DNA from: Acidimicrobiia bacterium
GTDB lineage: Bacteria; Actinomycetota; Acidimicrobiia; Spongiisociales; UBA5794
Length of the DNA: 61,388 nucleotides
Assembly (NCBI GenBank): GCA_030065575.1
Contig: JASJDZ010000044.1
Span: 1-61,388 of the forward strand
Direction of reading: 5' to 3'
Shown here piece by piece: positions 1 to 8,924 of the stretch. A model generated the notes under the pieces. That model was not told where the DNA came from, searched no databases, and saw nothing but the letters and a program-made list of their open reading frames with translations. Each line of letters starts with the position of its first letter. Positions within the stretch are counted from its first letter, which is position 1. Both the position numbers and the translations under genes were made by a program.

Positions 1-399
1 AGCCATATCGCCGGGAACCGGGTGGTGAACGGCATCGGCGGGGGAGCGAGCTTTGCTCAGAACGCCGGTCTGTCCGTGATTCTGATTCCAGCGTCGGCCA
101 AGGGCGGGGCGATCTCGAACATCGTTCCGATGGTGTCGCATCAGGACATCAGCGAGCACGACGTCGATGTCATTGTCACCGAGAACGGTGTCGCCGACCT
201 CCGCGGCCTCGATGATGGAGAACGGGCAGACGCCATCGTTGCCGGCTGTGCATCCGAGGAGTACCGGGGGCAACTGGAGGCCTATCTGCAGAGTGCTCGT
301 CGGCAATCCGGCGGACACCACCCTCAACTGCCGGAAGTGGCATTTGGCTGGTACCGGCGGCTTAAGGAAGAAGGGACCATGTTGGAGACCGGATCATGA
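1..399 (+). CDS. acetyl-CoA hydrolase/CoA-transferase family protein, C-terminal part (5' end outside window)
   Basis: The reading frame is open from the first base, so only the last 132 residues are present. The fragment contains the glycine-rich GIGGGASFAQNA stretch, then AKGGAISNIVPMVSH and TEHDVDVIVTE-like residues ending in GVADLRGL. This order is typical of the C-terminal domain of the acetyl-CoA hydrolase / 4-hydroxybutyrate or succinyl-CoA:acetate CoA-transferase family, which moves CoA between acyl groups in the cytoplasm. The TGA stop overlaps the ATG of the downstream lyase gene (ATGA), implying translational coupling. Pairing with an HMG-CoA-lyase-like enzyme suggests activation of an acid to its CoA thioester followed by cleavage. 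The exact acyl substrate cannot be told from this fragment. Confidence 0.85.
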   Translation, partial: SHIAGNRVVNGIGGGASFAQNAGLSVILIPASAKGGAISNIVPMVSHQDISEHDVDVIVTENGVADLRGLDDGERADAIVAGCASEEYRGQLEAYLQSARRQSGGHHPQLPEVAFGWYRRLKEEGTMLETGS

Positions 400-1286
400 A
401 GAAGATCGAACTGTACGAAGTCGGTCCTCGCGACGGATTTCAGATGGTGGATGAGTACATCCCGCTGGAGACCAAGACCCGCATCGTCGAAGGTTTGCTC
501 GAGGCCGGACTGCGCCATGTGCAGATAACTTCATTTGTCAGCCCCAAGGCCATCCCGCAAATGAGAGACGCGGGTGAGTTGGCTGCGCAGGTCGTCGGCA
601 AGTACCCGGACGCAGATCTCTTTGCGCTGGTGCCGAATCTGCGTGGTGCAGAGGCAGCCTGGGAGGCCGGGCTCAGGTCGGTGTCGTACGTTGTGTCGCT
701 GAGCGAGAGCCACAACAAGGCCAATATCCGCAGAACACACGAGGAGTCGTTTGCCGGCCTGCACGCGATCCTCGACGCCTTTCCGGAGATGGATATCTGC
801 CTGGACCTGTCCACGACATTCGGGTGCCCATTCGAGGGGATGAAGAGCGAAGACGACGTCGTGCCTTTCCTCGAGCCCTATGTCGGTCTCGGCGTGGAGA
901 CGGTCAACCTCTGCGACACGATCGGAATCGCTAATCCCGCCCAGGTACGCCGCATCATCGAAGCGGTATGGACCGCATACCCGGCGCTGGATCTGCAGGT
1001 TCACATTCACGACACCCGCAACATGGGAATGGTCAACACCCTGGCCGCTATCGAGCTCGGCGTCGACAAGGTTCAGTCGACCCTGGGCGGGCTCGGTGGC
1101 TGCCCCTTTGCCCCCGGGGCATCGGGCAACCTGGCGACCGAGGATCTGGCCTTCATGCTGTCGGAGATGGGATACGAGGTAGGTATCGACTTCGACAGGA
1201 TGGTCGAGCTCGCCCGGTGGCAGGCCGCAGCAATACCTACCGGGCTGTTCAGCGGACATCAGTTCAGGATCCCGGTCACCAACTAG
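396..1286 (+). CDS. hydroxymethylglutaryl-CoA lyase-like protein
   Basis: This is a 296-residue TIM-barrel enzyme of the DRE-TIM metallolyase superfamily. Near the N-terminus it has VGPRDGFQ, which carries the catalytic Arg and metal-binding Asp of HMG-CoA lyases. Around residue 205 it has HIHDTRNMG, with the two metal-binding histidines, and near residue 230 GGCPFAPGASGN, the family signature with the loop cysteine. The length matches bacterial MvaB. Expected chemistry is retro-Claisen cleavage of a 3-hydroxy-3-methylglutaryl-CoA-like substrate to acetyl-CoA and a keto acid. The start overlaps the stop of the CoA-transferase gene, so the two probably act in sequence. Another 3-hydroxyacyl-CoA substrate is possible, so I give no gene symbol. 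Confidence 0.85.
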   Translation: MKKIELYEVGPRDGFQMVDEYIPLETKTRIVEGLLEAGLRHVQITSFVSPKAIPQMRDAGELAAQVVGKYPDADLFALVPNLRGAEAAWEAGLRSVSYVVSLSESHNKANIRRTHEESFAGLHAILDAFPEMDICLDLSTTFGCPFEGMKSEDDVVPFLEPYVGLGVETVNLCDTIGIANPAQVRRIIEAVWTAYPALDLQVHIHDTRNMGMVNTLAAIELGVDKVQSTLGGLGGCPFAPGASGNLATEDLAFMLSEMGYEVGIDFDRMVELARWQAAAIPTGLFSGHQFRIPVTN

Positions 1287-1320
1287 AAGCACGCAATCAG
1301 TCGCGCACGGAGAAACGAAT

Positions 1321-2163
1321 ATGGCAAACAAGGAAACGGTTGAGCTGGTCGAGCAGAAGGCCGCTTTGATGAGGCGGCACGTCATCGAGATGGGCTATAA
1401 GGCGGGGGGCCGCGGCGCCCACTTCGGGCCAGCGCTGTCGAGTATCGAGATAGTCGCCAGCCTGTTCTTCGGGACCATGAACCATGATCCGGAGGATCCG
1501 ACGATGGCGGATCGAGACCGCTTCGTCCAGAGCAAGGGTCACGCCTGCCTTGCCCTCTACTCCGCCCTCGGGGAGGCCGGGTACATCACACAAGAGCAGA
1601 TGGACACGTTTAAGGGCGACGGGAGCTTCCTGGCCGGTCACCCCACCCGTAATCCGCAGTACGGCATCGAGGTGTCGTCGGGAACGCTTGGCAACGGATT
1701 TGCCGTTGCGTGCGGCATGGCGAAGGCGGCCAAGATCAAGGGTGAAGACCACAAGGTCTTTTGCCTCGTTGGTGACGGAGAGTGCAACGAGGGGGTCATC
1801 TGGGAAGCAGCGATGAACGCCGTCAAGTACGGGCTGGACAACCTCGTTGCCATCATCGACCGCAACTTCGTCCAGCTGGCCGGCACCACCAAAGACATCA
1901 TGGATGTCGATATCGAGGCGCTGTGGCGGGCTGCGGGCTGGGACGTCCTTGTTCTCGAAGACGGCAACGATGCGACCAGCTTGCTCGACGCTCTGGAGGC
2001 AATGAAGGCTTCCAGCAATGGAAAGCCGCACATGATCATTGCCAACACCACGAAGGGGAAGGGCATCTCGTTCATGGAGGGAAGCCTCAACTGGCACGCC
2101 CGGCCGATGAACGACGAGCAGTATGAGCAAGCAGTTGCGGACCTAGAGAACGCGGCGGGATGA
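1321..2163 (+). CDS. transketolase, N-terminal subunit
   Basis: At 280 residues this is the thiamine-diphosphate-binding half of a split transketolase. GHPTRNPQYGIEVSSGTLG near residue 105 and the ThDP/Mg2+ motif GDGECNEG near residue 145, followed by an Asn about 27 residues later (IDRNF), are the family landmarks. Single-chain transketolases are about 650 residues; here the N and C halves are adjacent genes separated by 4 bases. The start has GGAGAAACGAAT as ribosome-binding context. Split transketolases are often sugar-catabolic rather than pentose-phosphate enzymes. The pair could rearrange ketose phosphates for the neighbouring cyclitol genes, but its promoter lies upstream of the LacI operator at 3238, so co-regulation is not shown. 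Confidence 0.93.
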   Translation: MANKETVELVEQKAALMRRHVIEMGYKAGGRGAHFGPALSSIEIVASLFFGTMNHDPEDPTMADRDRFVQSKGHACLALYSALGEAGYITQEQMDTFKGDGSFLAGHPTRNPQYGIEVSSGTLGNGFAVACGMAKAAKIKGEDHKVFCLVGDGECNEGVIWEAAMNAVKYGLDNLVAIIDRNFVQLAGTTKDIMDVDIEALWRAAGWDVLVLEDGNDATSLLDALEAMKASSNGKPHMIIANTTKGKGISFMEGSLNWHARPMNDEQYEQAVADLENAAG

Positions 2164-2167
2164 CAAC

Positions 2168-3133
2168 ATGAACAAAGCAGCTTTGGACAAATTGCAGGAC
2201 TGGTCGGCAGCAGGTCACCGGACCGTGCAGGCAGACACTCTGATGATGCTGGCGGCCGAGCATCCGGAAGTGGTGGCTCTGAGTGCCGATCTCACGCCCA
2301 CCGCCCGGCTGGTCCCATTCAAGGACACCTACCCGGACCGGTTCTTCGACGTTGGTATTGCCGAGCAGAACCTGATCGACTTCTCGGCGGGTCTCGCCCT
2401 CGAGGGGCTGCGCCCGTTTGCCGTCGGCCTTGCCGCCATGGTGCCAATGCGTCCGGCCGAGCAGATGCGAGCGGCGATCGGCTACATGAAGGCGAATGTG
2501 ACGGTCATCGGCCTCGAGGCGGGAGTGCGCTTCGGTCCGCTGGGGAACACCCACTACGCGATGGATGACATCGCCGTAGTCAGGGCGATACCGAACTTCA
2601 CGGTTATTGCCCCTTCGGATCCGCTTTCCACTCACAAGGCTCTGTACGCCTGCATGGAGCACGAGGGGCCGGTCTACATGCGCCTCACCGGGGGTCCCGG
2701 GTATCCGGTGCTGTACCCCGACGACTTCGACTTCCAGATCGGCAAGGCCATCGAGTATCGGAGCGGCAGCGATGTTGCCTTTGTGGCTTGCGGATCGCTG
2801 GTGGCCGATGCAGCCGCGGCTGCAGAGATCCTCGAAAGCAAGGGGATCTCCACCCGGGTTGTCGACATGCACACCATCAAACCGCTGGACACCGAGATGC
2901 TGGACACGGTCTTCGCCGAGAACAGGCTCGTGGTCACGGTTGAAGAGCACAGCCCGTTCGGCGGTCTCGGAGGTGCGGTGGCGGAGTACAAGGCCGGTCT
3001 CGCCGGCGCTCCGAAGCAGGTGATTGCCAGCCTCGGCGACAAGTTCCAGAGGCTCGGCGACCACAAGTTCCTGATGAAGGAGAACGGATTGACGGCCCCG
3101 GATCTGGCAGCCCTGGCCGAGGCAAACCTGTAG
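2168..3133 (+). CDS. transketolase, C-terminal subunit
   Basis: This 321-residue partner of the preceding gene contains the pyrimidine-binding and C-terminal domains of transketolase. VGIAEQNLIDFSAGLALEG near residue 60 holds the conserved Glu that activates the thiamine aminopyrimidine. IAPSDP follows near residue 147, and EHSPFGGLGGAV near residue 260 lies in the C-terminal domain. The ATG is 4 bases beyond the upstream stop, so the subunits are translated together and presumably form the active heteromer. After its stop there is a strong inverted repeat (3163-3211) that probably ends this transcription unit. The physiological ketose donor and aldose acceptor cannot be inferred from the sequence. 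Confidence 0.93.
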   Translation: MNKAALDKLQDWSAAGHRTVQADTLMMLAAEHPEVVALSADLTPTARLVPFKDTYPDRFFDVGIAEQNLIDFSAGLALEGLRPFAVGLAAMVPMRPAEQMRAAIGYMKANVTVIGLEAGVRFGPLGNTHYAMDDIAVVRAIPNFTVIAPSDPLSTHKALYACMEHEGPVYMRLTGGPGYPVLYPDDFDFQIGKAIEYRSGSDVAFVACGSLVADAAAAAEILESKGISTRVVDMHTIKPLDTEMLDTVFAENRLVVTVEEHSPFGGLGGAVAEYKAGLAGAPKQVIASLGDKFQRLGDHKFLMKENGLTAPDLAALAEANL

Positions 3134-3162
3134 GGCGGAGTCCGCAGAAACGGCCCCCCACT

Positions 3163-3211
3163 GTTCTTGCGTATCTCCGTAGGCTATGAGGCTACGACCC
3201 TACGCAAGAAC
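3163..3211 (+). terminator. nested inverted repeat downstream of the transketolase pair
   Basis: Arms GTTCTTGCGTA (3163-3173) and TACGCAAGAAC (3201-3211) are exact complements and enclose a second small stem CGTAG/CTACG (3178-3182, 3192-3196). It lies 30 bases after the stop of the transketolase C-subunit and just before the next promoter. It resembles the nested palindromes at 8925, 49444 and 61292, whose outer arms read TGGCGTA. No strong T-tract follows, so it may protect a 3' end or pause polymerase rather than act as a classical terminator. Confidence 0.5.
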
Positions 3212-3237
3212 GAGTGAGCAAGGGCGAGGAGAGGCGG

Positions 3238-3267
3238 TTGGAACGTTCCAACTGCCGGCTGTAGAAT
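3238..3267 (+). promoter_or_regulatory. LacI-type operator overlapping the promoter of the iolD operon
   Basis: TTGGAACGTTCCAA (3238-3251) is a perfect 14-base palindrome. Its first half, TTGGAA, sits where a -35 box would be, and TAGAAT (3262-3267) follows after exactly 18 bases as a good -10. A repressor bound here would occlude the -35. The same arrangement occurs at 24255-24284 and on the minus strand at 27334-27305, next to a LacI-family gene, which is the obvious candidate repressor. Confidence 0.85.
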
Positions 3268-3289
3268 TGATGAGAAGTTGGAGGGTTGA

Positions 3290-4273
3290 TTGGTTGCGGC
3301 GATGCCGGCGGTGTGGTTTGAGCGTGAGATCCTGACGGATTTGCGCGCCGACACAGCGTCCCGGGCGGTCATTCTCGGCCCCGCCAGTGCCTACCCCGAG
3401 GATCCGTATCGTCAGCTGTCGGCGGCCCAGGGCGTCGTTGCCTCGCAGCACTCCTACACCGGCGAGCTGATGGACCTCGCTCCCGATCTCCGGGTTATCG
3501 CCCGCACCGGGATCGGCTACGACAAGGTCGATGTAGCCGCAGCCACGAAACGGGGGATCGCAGTCTGCAATACGCCGGACGCACCGACGGTATCTACCAC
3601 CGAGCACACCATCGCTCTGATGATGGCGGTGGCGAAGAACCTGAAGCGATCCGGGGCGGAGATGCGCAAGGGGGGATCCGATTTCTACGCCCGCCATGTC
3701 GGCATCGAGCTGGAAGGCCTCACCCTGGGTCTGGTCGGCTACGGACGCACCGCCCGCAGAGTTGCCATTGTCGCGGGCAGCCTGGGCATGGGGACCGCGG
3801 CGTTCGATCCGTACGTGGCGGTGTCGGGCTTCGGAAAGACGCAACGTGTGGAGGAGCTGGAGCAGCTTGCTGCGATGTCGGATGTGCTCTCCCTCCACCT
3901 CCCCCTAACCGACGAGAGCGCCGGGCTAGTTGGGCCCGAGCTGTTGGCCGCAATGAAGCCCGGGGCCATTCTGATCAACACCGCACGGGGCGGCCTCGTC
4001 GACCTCGCAGCTCTCGAAGCTGCACTGGACGCCGGTCACCTATTCGGAGCCGGTCTCGACGTCACCGATCCGGAGCCGCTCCCACCGGAGCATTCACTGC
4101 TGCATCGTGACGATGTAGTGGTCACCCCTCACGTGGCCGCAGGAACCGCCGGCGCAAAGCGGCGCATCTTCAAAGCAGCCTTCGATCAGGTCATGCAGGT
4201 CTTAGATGGAAACCGACCCCAACACCTCGTCAATCCCGAAGTGTGGGATCCGACTGGAGAGGAGAGCCAGTGA
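3290..4273 (+). CDS. D-2-hydroxyacid dehydrogenase (phosphoglycerate dehydrogenase-like)
   Basis: At 327 residues it fits the NAD-dependent D-2-hydroxyacid dehydrogenase family. The nucleotide-binding part contains LVGYGRTARRVA (about residue 145). The catalytic Arg is in NTARGGLVD, the Glu in DVTDPEPLPPEHSL, and the His in TPHVAAGT near the C-terminus. The first gene after the LacI-type operator, it overlaps the next gene by 4 bases. A TTG start at 3290 fits GGAGGG at 3280-3285; ATG at 3302 is the alternative. In a cyclitol operon it could reduce a 2-keto acid or oxidise a 2-hydroxy acid produced downstream. It lacks the ACT/ASB extension of biosynthetic SerA, which argues against a serine role. 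Confidence 0.85.
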   Translation: MVAAMPAVWFEREILTDLRADTASRAVILGPASAYPEDPYRQLSAAQGVVASQHSYTGELMDLAPDLRVIARTGIGYDKVDVAAATKRGIAVCNTPDAPTVSTTEHTIALMMAVAKNLKRSGAEMRKGGSDFYARHVGIELEGLTLGLVGYGRTARRVAIVAGSLGMGTAAFDPYVAVSGFGKTQRVEELEQLAAMSDVLSLHLPLTDESAGLVGPELLAAMKPGAILINTARGGLVDLAALEAALDAGHLFGAGLDVTDPEPLPPEHSLLHRDDVVVTPHVAAGTAGAKRRIFKAAFDQVMQVLDGNRPQHLVNPEVWDPTGEESQ

Positions 4274-5445
4274 AAAAGAGCATCGGTATCGGTGTTGTCG
4301 GATTTGGCTGGATGGGTCAGGCCCACAGTCGCGCCTATCGCAATATCCCCGTCTACTTCGCCGAGACCGGGCTCGAGCCGCGTCTGGTAGCCATCGCCGA
4401 CAGCATGCCGGAGCGGGTTGATCTTGCGGTCAACAACTTCGGCTTCGAGAGCGGCACTAGCAACTGGCGCGATCTGCTGGAGCGCGACGACATCGACATC
4501 ATTGAGTGCACGGCGCCCACGGGGATGCACGAGGAGATTGCCGTCGCTGCCGCCGCAGCAGGCAAGCACATCATGTGCGAGAAGCCCGTTGGAATCAGTC
4601 CCCAGGCCACGGCGATCATCGAGAAGGCCGCCCGCAAGGCAGGGGTGATCACCGGTTGCGGATATAACTACCGATGGACGCCGATGGTCCAATACACCAG
4701 ACAGCTCATCGACGAGGGGCGTCTCGGCGAGCTGACCCACTACCGGGGCCGCTTCTTCACCATGTACGGTCGGGACCGCCTTGGGCTGCTTTCCTGGCGC
4801 TTCAAGCAGGACGAAGCTGGATACGGCGCGCTGGCCGACATCATGTCCCACGCCATCGATATGGCCCAGTTCATCTGCGGGCCGATCAAGCGGGTCGTCT
4901 CCGTGAAGGAGATCTTCGTCAGGGAGAGGCCACTTCCCACCCCCGGCTCGGGGACCCACTACGACCGGGGCAAGCCCGGCGACCCGACCGGTGAGGTCAC
5001 TAACGAGGATTACGTCGGGGCGCTCGTCGAGTTTGAGAATGGGGTGCGGGGAACGTTGGAGGCGGACCGCTCCATCTTTGGGCCGCAGAGCCAGATGGCC
5101 TTCGAGTTGAATGGGTCCAAGGGTGCCGCCTACTGGGACCACGAGAAGCTGAACCAGCTTCAGCTGTATCTCCCCGAGGAGCAGCACACCGATGGTTTTG
5201 TCGAAGTCCTGTCCGGCGATGCCTACAAGCACCACGGCCACTTCGTGCCCGGCGGGGGGAACTCCATCGGCTACGAGGATCTCAAGACTATCGAGGCTTT
5301 GGAGTTCATCACTGCCGTCGCCGAGGGCAGGCCCAACAAGCCCGACTTCGGTGACGCCGTTGCTGCCGCTTCCGTAGCCGCAGCGATGGTGCGGTCCTGG
5401 GAGTCGGAGCAGTGGGAGGACGTCGTCAGCCTGCGAATCGACTGA
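4270..5445 (+). CDS. Gfo/Idh/MocA family oxidoreductase (candidate inositol-type dehydrogenase)
   Basis: This 391-residue protein has an N-terminal Rossmann motif GVVGFGWMGQAH, the CEKPVGIS motif near residue 105 (EKP lysine typical of the family) and the HAIDMAQFI segment near residue 195 where the active-site His/Asp pattern lies. The family oxidises or reduces sugars and cyclitols with NAD(P). Its position inside the LacI-controlled unit, two genes before iolD, makes cyclitol 2-dehydrogenase (IolG-like) activity the most economical guess. The GTG start overlaps the upstream TGA and follows GGAGAG. A second family member lies at 26300-27298 under the same operator, so the two may oxidise different isomers. 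Confidence 0.85.
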   Translation: MKKSIGIGVVGFGWMGQAHSRAYRNIPVYFAETGLEPRLVAIADSMPERVDLAVNNFGFESGTSNWRDLLERDDIDIIECTAPTGMHEEIAVAAAAAGKHIMCEKPVGISPQATAIIEKAARKAGVITGCGYNYRWTPMVQYTRQLIDEGRLGELTHYRGRFFTMYGRDRLGLLSWRFKQDEAGYGALADIMSHAIDMAQFICGPIKRVVSVKEIFVRERPLPTPGSGTHYDRGKPGDPTGEVTNEDYVGALVEFENGVRGTLEADRSIFGPQSQMAFELNGSKGAAYWDHEKLNQLQLYLPEEQHTDGFVEVLSGDAYKHHGHFVPGGGNSIGYEDLKTIEALEFITAVAEGRPNKPDFGDAVAAASVAAAMVRSWESEQWEDVVSLRID

Positions 5446-5455
5446 GGGAGATCAG

Positions 5456-6220
5456 GTGCTCACAGAGAACGTGACGAAGCGGAAGCTGGCCGACGGCGAA
5501 GCTGTTTACGGCTGCTTCTTCCGATACGCAACCCCGACGCTGGCGGAGAACGTTGCCATGCAGGGCTGGGACTTCCTCGTCTACGACGGTGAGCACGGCT
5601 CGCTCCAGCCCCGCGATATCGAAGGCCTGGCCCGTGCCGCCGAGCTTCACGACGTGACTCCGCTGGCCCGAGTACCGACCAATGAGTCGTCGACCATCCT
5701 TCGCTACCTGGATGCGGGTGCTCACGGGCTACATGTCCCCTGGGTCAACAGTGCGGCCGAAGCCGAGCAAGCCGTGGTCTCTGCCAAATACGGCCCGCGC
5801 GGCTTGCGCGGGTTGGCGGGGAGCCGGCAGGGAGGTTGGGGCAACACCGAGTCCTTGGCCGACTTCACCGCGCGTGCCAATGAGGAGACCTTGGTCGTCA
5901 TCCACATCGAGACCTCCGCCGCCGTAGCCGCCGTCGGGGACTACACCGAGATCGATGGCGTCGATGTTCTCTTCATCGGTCCCACAGACCTCTCGCACTC
6001 GCTCGGGCACCCCGGCAATATCGGGCACCCCGAGGTCGGCGCGGCCATGGACTACGTCGCCGAGGTGGTGACCCGGTCCGATAAGGCTCTGGGCATCTAC
6101 GCCGCGAGTCCGACCTTTGTTGCAGCGTGGCTGGACAAGGGAGCCCGCTATTTCACAGCCGGGCTCGATGGTTTCGTTAAACAAGGAATGCAGAACTATC
6201 TGACCGCGGTCCGCGGCTGA
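5456..6220 (+). CDS. HpcH/HpaI family aldolase
   Basis: The 254-residue product has the class II (metal-dependent) pyruvate-aldolase layout: YDGEHGSLQP near residue 42, RVPTNESSTILRYLDAGAHGLHVPWV near residues 68-95, an IHIETSAAV segment with the metal-binding Glu near residue 147, and VLFIGPTDLSHSLGHPG with the metal-binding Asp near residue 175. Relatives cleave 2-keto-3-deoxy sugar acids to pyruvate and an aldehyde. In this operon it could perform the aldol cleavage done by IolJ in the classical route, or act on a different keto-deoxy acid. GTG start with GGGAGATCAG upstream; 10 bases after the oxidoreductase and 13 before iolD. Confidence 0.85.
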   Translation: MLTENVTKRKLADGEAVYGCFFRYATPTLAENVAMQGWDFLVYDGEHGSLQPRDIEGLARAAELHDVTPLARVPTNESSTILRYLDAGAHGLHVPWVNSAAEAEQAVVSAKYGPRGLRGLAGSRQGGWGNTESLADFTARANEETLVVIHIETSAAVAAVGDYTEIDGVDVLFIGPTDLSHSLGHPGNIGHPEVGAAMDYVAEVVTRSDKALGIYAASPTFVAAWLDKGARYFTAGLDGFVKQGMQNYLTAVRG

Positions 6221-6233
6221 GAGGAGAGACGAC

Positions 6234-8078
6234 ATGGAGACAATCCGACTGACAACGGCGCAGGCAATCGTCAAATGGATGCTGGCACAGCGCACGATCG
6301 TCGACGGCGAAGAGGTGGGCGTATTCGCCGGTGCCTTTGGCATCTTCGGCCATGGCAACGTCACCTGTTTGGCTGAGGCACTGCAACCGGTACAGGACGA
6401 GCTGCCAACGTGGCGCGGGCACAACGAGCAGTCGATGGCTCTGGCGGCCATGGCCTACGGCAAGGCCATGCGCGGCAAGCGCATCATGATTGCCACTTCG
6501 TCGATCGGCCCGGGCTGTACGAACATGGTCACAGCCGCTGCCTGTGCTCACGCCAACCGCGTCCCGCTGCTTCTGTTCTCAGGTGACACCTTCCAACACC
6601 GCATCGTTGACCCGGTGCTGCAGCAAGTCGAGCACTTCGGCGACCCAACAATCACCGCTGCTGATGCCTTCAAGCCGGTCACCCGCTACTGGGACCGGAT
6701 CAGTCGCCCCGAGCAGGTTGTGCAGTCGTTGCCGCAGGCCCTTGCGGTCATGCTCGATCCGGCTACACGCGGGCCGGCGTTCTTTGCGCTTCCGCAGGAC
6801 ATCCAGGCCGAGGCATATGACTTCCCGACCAAGTTCTTCGAGCCCAAGGTTCACTACATCCGGCGGCCGGGCCCCGACCCGCGGGACATTGCCAAGGCCG
6901 CCGACCTCCTTAGCAACGCAACGAAGCCCATGATCATCTCCGGCGGTGGGGTGCACTACTCCGACGCTGTTGCCGAGGTAACCGCATTTGCCGAGAAGCG
7001 GGGGATCCCGGTGGTGGAGACGGTGGCGGGCAAGGCTGCACTGGTCCACGACCACCCCAACTACGCCGGTCCGATCGGCGTTACCGGCTCTACCGCGGCC
7101 AACACGGTGGCCGAGGATGCGGACGTTGTGCTTGCGGTGGGTACCCGCCTCCAAGACTTCACCACGGGTTCGTGGTCTGTGTTCAAGAACCCCGATACCA
7201 AGTTCGTGGCGATCAACACTGCGGGCTGGGACGCACACAAGCAGATGGCCGTACCGGTTGTTGCTGACGCCAAGGCCGCAATCGAAGCTCTCGACGCAGC
7301 GATCGGCGATTACAAGGCTCCGACGGAGTGGCTGGCGTTCTCGCAAGATCGCATTGCCGAGTGGCACGACTACCTCGACTCGTGGAAGGGTCGGGAGCAC
7401 GACGGCCCGCCCGCATATGCCGAGGTCATCCAGGCGATCAACGAAGTCTGCGATGACGGCGATTACTGCCTGTCGGCGGCCGGCGGTCTCCCGGGTGAGC
7501 TGGTGATGGGTTGGCGGTCCAAGTCTGTTGGATCCTTCGACTCCGAGTACGGCTACTCAACGATGGGCTACGAGATTGCGGGCGCCTGGGGCGCCAAGAT
7601 GGCACGCGGTGATGGTGATGTCATTTGCTGGGTGGGTGACGGTTCCTACCTCATGATGAACTCGGATATCTACTCCACTGTCATGACCGGGCAGAAGGTC
7701 ATATTCATGGTGTGCGACAACGGTGGCTTTGCCGTGATCAACCGGCTGCAGCTCAATACGGGTGGCGAGGAGTTCAACAACCTGCTCCGTACTACCCGCA
7801 ACGTCCGCTACTTCCATGTTGACTTCGTCAAGCACATCGAAGCGATGGGAGCACTGGCAGAGAAGGTCGAGAAGGTCGAGGATCTTCCGGCGGCGTTCGC
7901 CCGGGCCAAGGCTGCCGACCGCAGCTACGCCATCGTTGTCGATATCGATCAGTACACCTGGACCGAAGGCGGAGCATGGTGGGAGGTCGGTATCCCCGAG
8001 GTGAGTGATCGGGAGCAGGTACTGGTGGCCCGGGCCGAGCTGGACGCGGAGAAGAAGCACCAGCGAGTCGGGGTGTAG
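6234..8078 (+). CDS. iolD: 3D-(3,5/4)-trihydroxycyclohexane-1,2-dione acylhydrolase (IolD)
   Basis: This 614-residue thiamine-diphosphate enzyme opens with RLTTAQAIVKWM and a GAFGIFGHGNV segment, then RGHNEQSMALAA with the ThDP-activating Glu, as in IolD. The ThDP-binding motif GDGSYLMMNSDIYS is near residue 465 and EGGAWWEVGIPEVS near the C-terminus is also IolD-like. IolD hydrolytically opens the cyclohexane ring to 5-deoxy-D-glucuronate, the committed step of inositol catabolism, so this gene identifies the operon's pathway. A GAGAGGAGAG ribosome-binding site precedes the ATG. The product would be the substrate of the IolB-like isomerase encoded at 25165 under the same operator. Confidence 0.95.
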   Translation: METIRLTTAQAIVKWMLAQRTIVDGEEVGVFAGAFGIFGHGNVTCLAEALQPVQDELPTWRGHNEQSMALAAMAYGKAMRGKRIMIATSSIGPGCTNMVTAAACAHANRVPLLLFSGDTFQHRIVDPVLQQVEHFGDPTITAADAFKPVTRYWDRISRPEQVVQSLPQALAVMLDPATRGPAFFALPQDIQAEAYDFPTKFFEPKVHYIRRPGPDPRDIAKAADLLSNATKPMIISGGGVHYSDAVAEVTAFAEKRGIPVVETVAGKAALVHDHPNYAGPIGVTGSTAANTVAEDADVVLAVGTRLQDFTTGSWSVFKNPDTKFVAINTAGWDAHKQMAVPVVADAKAAIEALDAAIGDYKAPTEWLAFSQDRIAEWHDYLDSWKGREHDGPPAYAEVIQAINEVCDDGDYCLSAAGGLPGELVMGWRSKSVGSFDSEYGYSTMGYEIAGAWGAKMARGDGDVICWVGDGSYLMMNSDIYSTVMTGQKVIFMVCDNGGFAVINRLQLNTGGEEFNNLLRTTRNVRYFHVDFVKHIEAMGALAEKVEKVEDLPAAFARAKAADRSYAIVVDIDQYTWTEGGAWWEVGIPEVSDREQVLVARAELDAEKKHQRVGV

Positions 8079-8080
8079 CG

Positions 8081-8908
8081 GTGAGCCAGTCGGGCAGCCT
8101 CGACGGCAAGGTTGCGCTCCTGACCGGCGCCGGTTCGCTCATCGGTGCCGCCATCGGCAGCAAGCTCGTTGCGGCGGGCGCCAGGGTGGTGATGGCCGGT
8201 CGCAACGAGAGCCACGGGGCGGAAGTCTCCGCCCCGCTCGGCGAGGCCGGCATCTTCCTTCGCACCGACATCACCGTCGATGAGGATCTGGATGCCCTCG
8301 TCGACCTTGCCCTCGATCGATTTGGCGGCATCGACATCGTTGTTTCGGCGGCGGCAATCTTCGAGTGTGGAATGCTCGAGACGACCCGCGATAACTGGCG
8401 GCGTTCCTTCGATACCAATGTGATCGGCGGGGCCATGCTCATCGAGAAGGCCGTGCCCCACATGAGGGAGCGGGGCGGTGGTTCGGTGGTGATCATCGGT
8501 TCGATTTCCGGTAAGCAATCACAACCGCTTCGGATCGTCTACCCGACAACCAAGTCGGCGCTGCTGGGGATGACTCGGAACATGGCGCAGGCCCTCGCGC
8601 CGGACAACATCCGGGTGAATCACATCTCCGCCGGATGGGTATGGAGCCGGAACATCGAGAAGCGATACGGCAGTCGCGAGCGTGCAGATGCGTTTGCGGC
8701 GGAGTTCCACATGATCGGGCGGATGGCCGATCCTGAGGAGATCGCCGACCCGGTTGTGTTCCTGTGCTCGGACGGCGCCTCGTTCATAACCGGCGCCGAC
8801 ATTCCCGTCGATGGTGGGTATGCAGCCATGGGGCCCGAATCTCTCGGCCACGCCTACAGGACGGTGCCGGTACTCGACGGCTTCTCGACCACCACCAACA
8901 CCAAGTAG
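8081..8908 (+). CDS. SDR family oxidoreductase
   Basis: A 275-residue classical short-chain dehydrogenase. TGAGSLIGAAIG near residue 15 binds the nucleotide; an SAAAIF segment replaces the NAG motif; Ser is in IIGSISGK; and the catalytic Tyr and Lys are in YPTTKSALLG near residue 150. GADIPVDGGYA ends the fold. It starts with GTG two bases after the iolD stop and is the last gene of the five-gene unit. The likely role is oxidation or reduction of a cyclitol or ring-opened acid. Together with the SDR at 24312 it gives the regulon two SDRs and two Gfo/Idh/MocA enzymes, more redox steps than the simple myo-inositol route needs. Confidence 0.87.
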   Translation: MSQSGSLDGKVALLTGAGSLIGAAIGSKLVAAGARVVMAGRNESHGAEVSAPLGEAGIFLRTDITVDEDLDALVDLALDRFGGIDIVVSAAAIFECGMLETTRDNWRRSFDTNVIGGAMLIEKAVPHMRERGGGSVVIIGSISGKQSQPLRIVYPTTKSALLGMTRNMAQALAPDNIRVNHISAGWVWSRNIEKRYGSRERADAFAAEFHMIGRMADPEEIADPVVFLCSDGASFITGADIPVDGGYAAMGPESLGHAYRTVPVLDGFSTTTNTK

Positions 8909-8924
8909 GCCCGGGCAAACCGAG

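Noticed and set aside
1321-3133. Transketolase pair as a member of the LacI cyclitol regulon
   Set aside because: The operator lies downstream of the pair, after a hairpin. No matching palindrome is seen in front of 1321, so co-regulation is unsupported.
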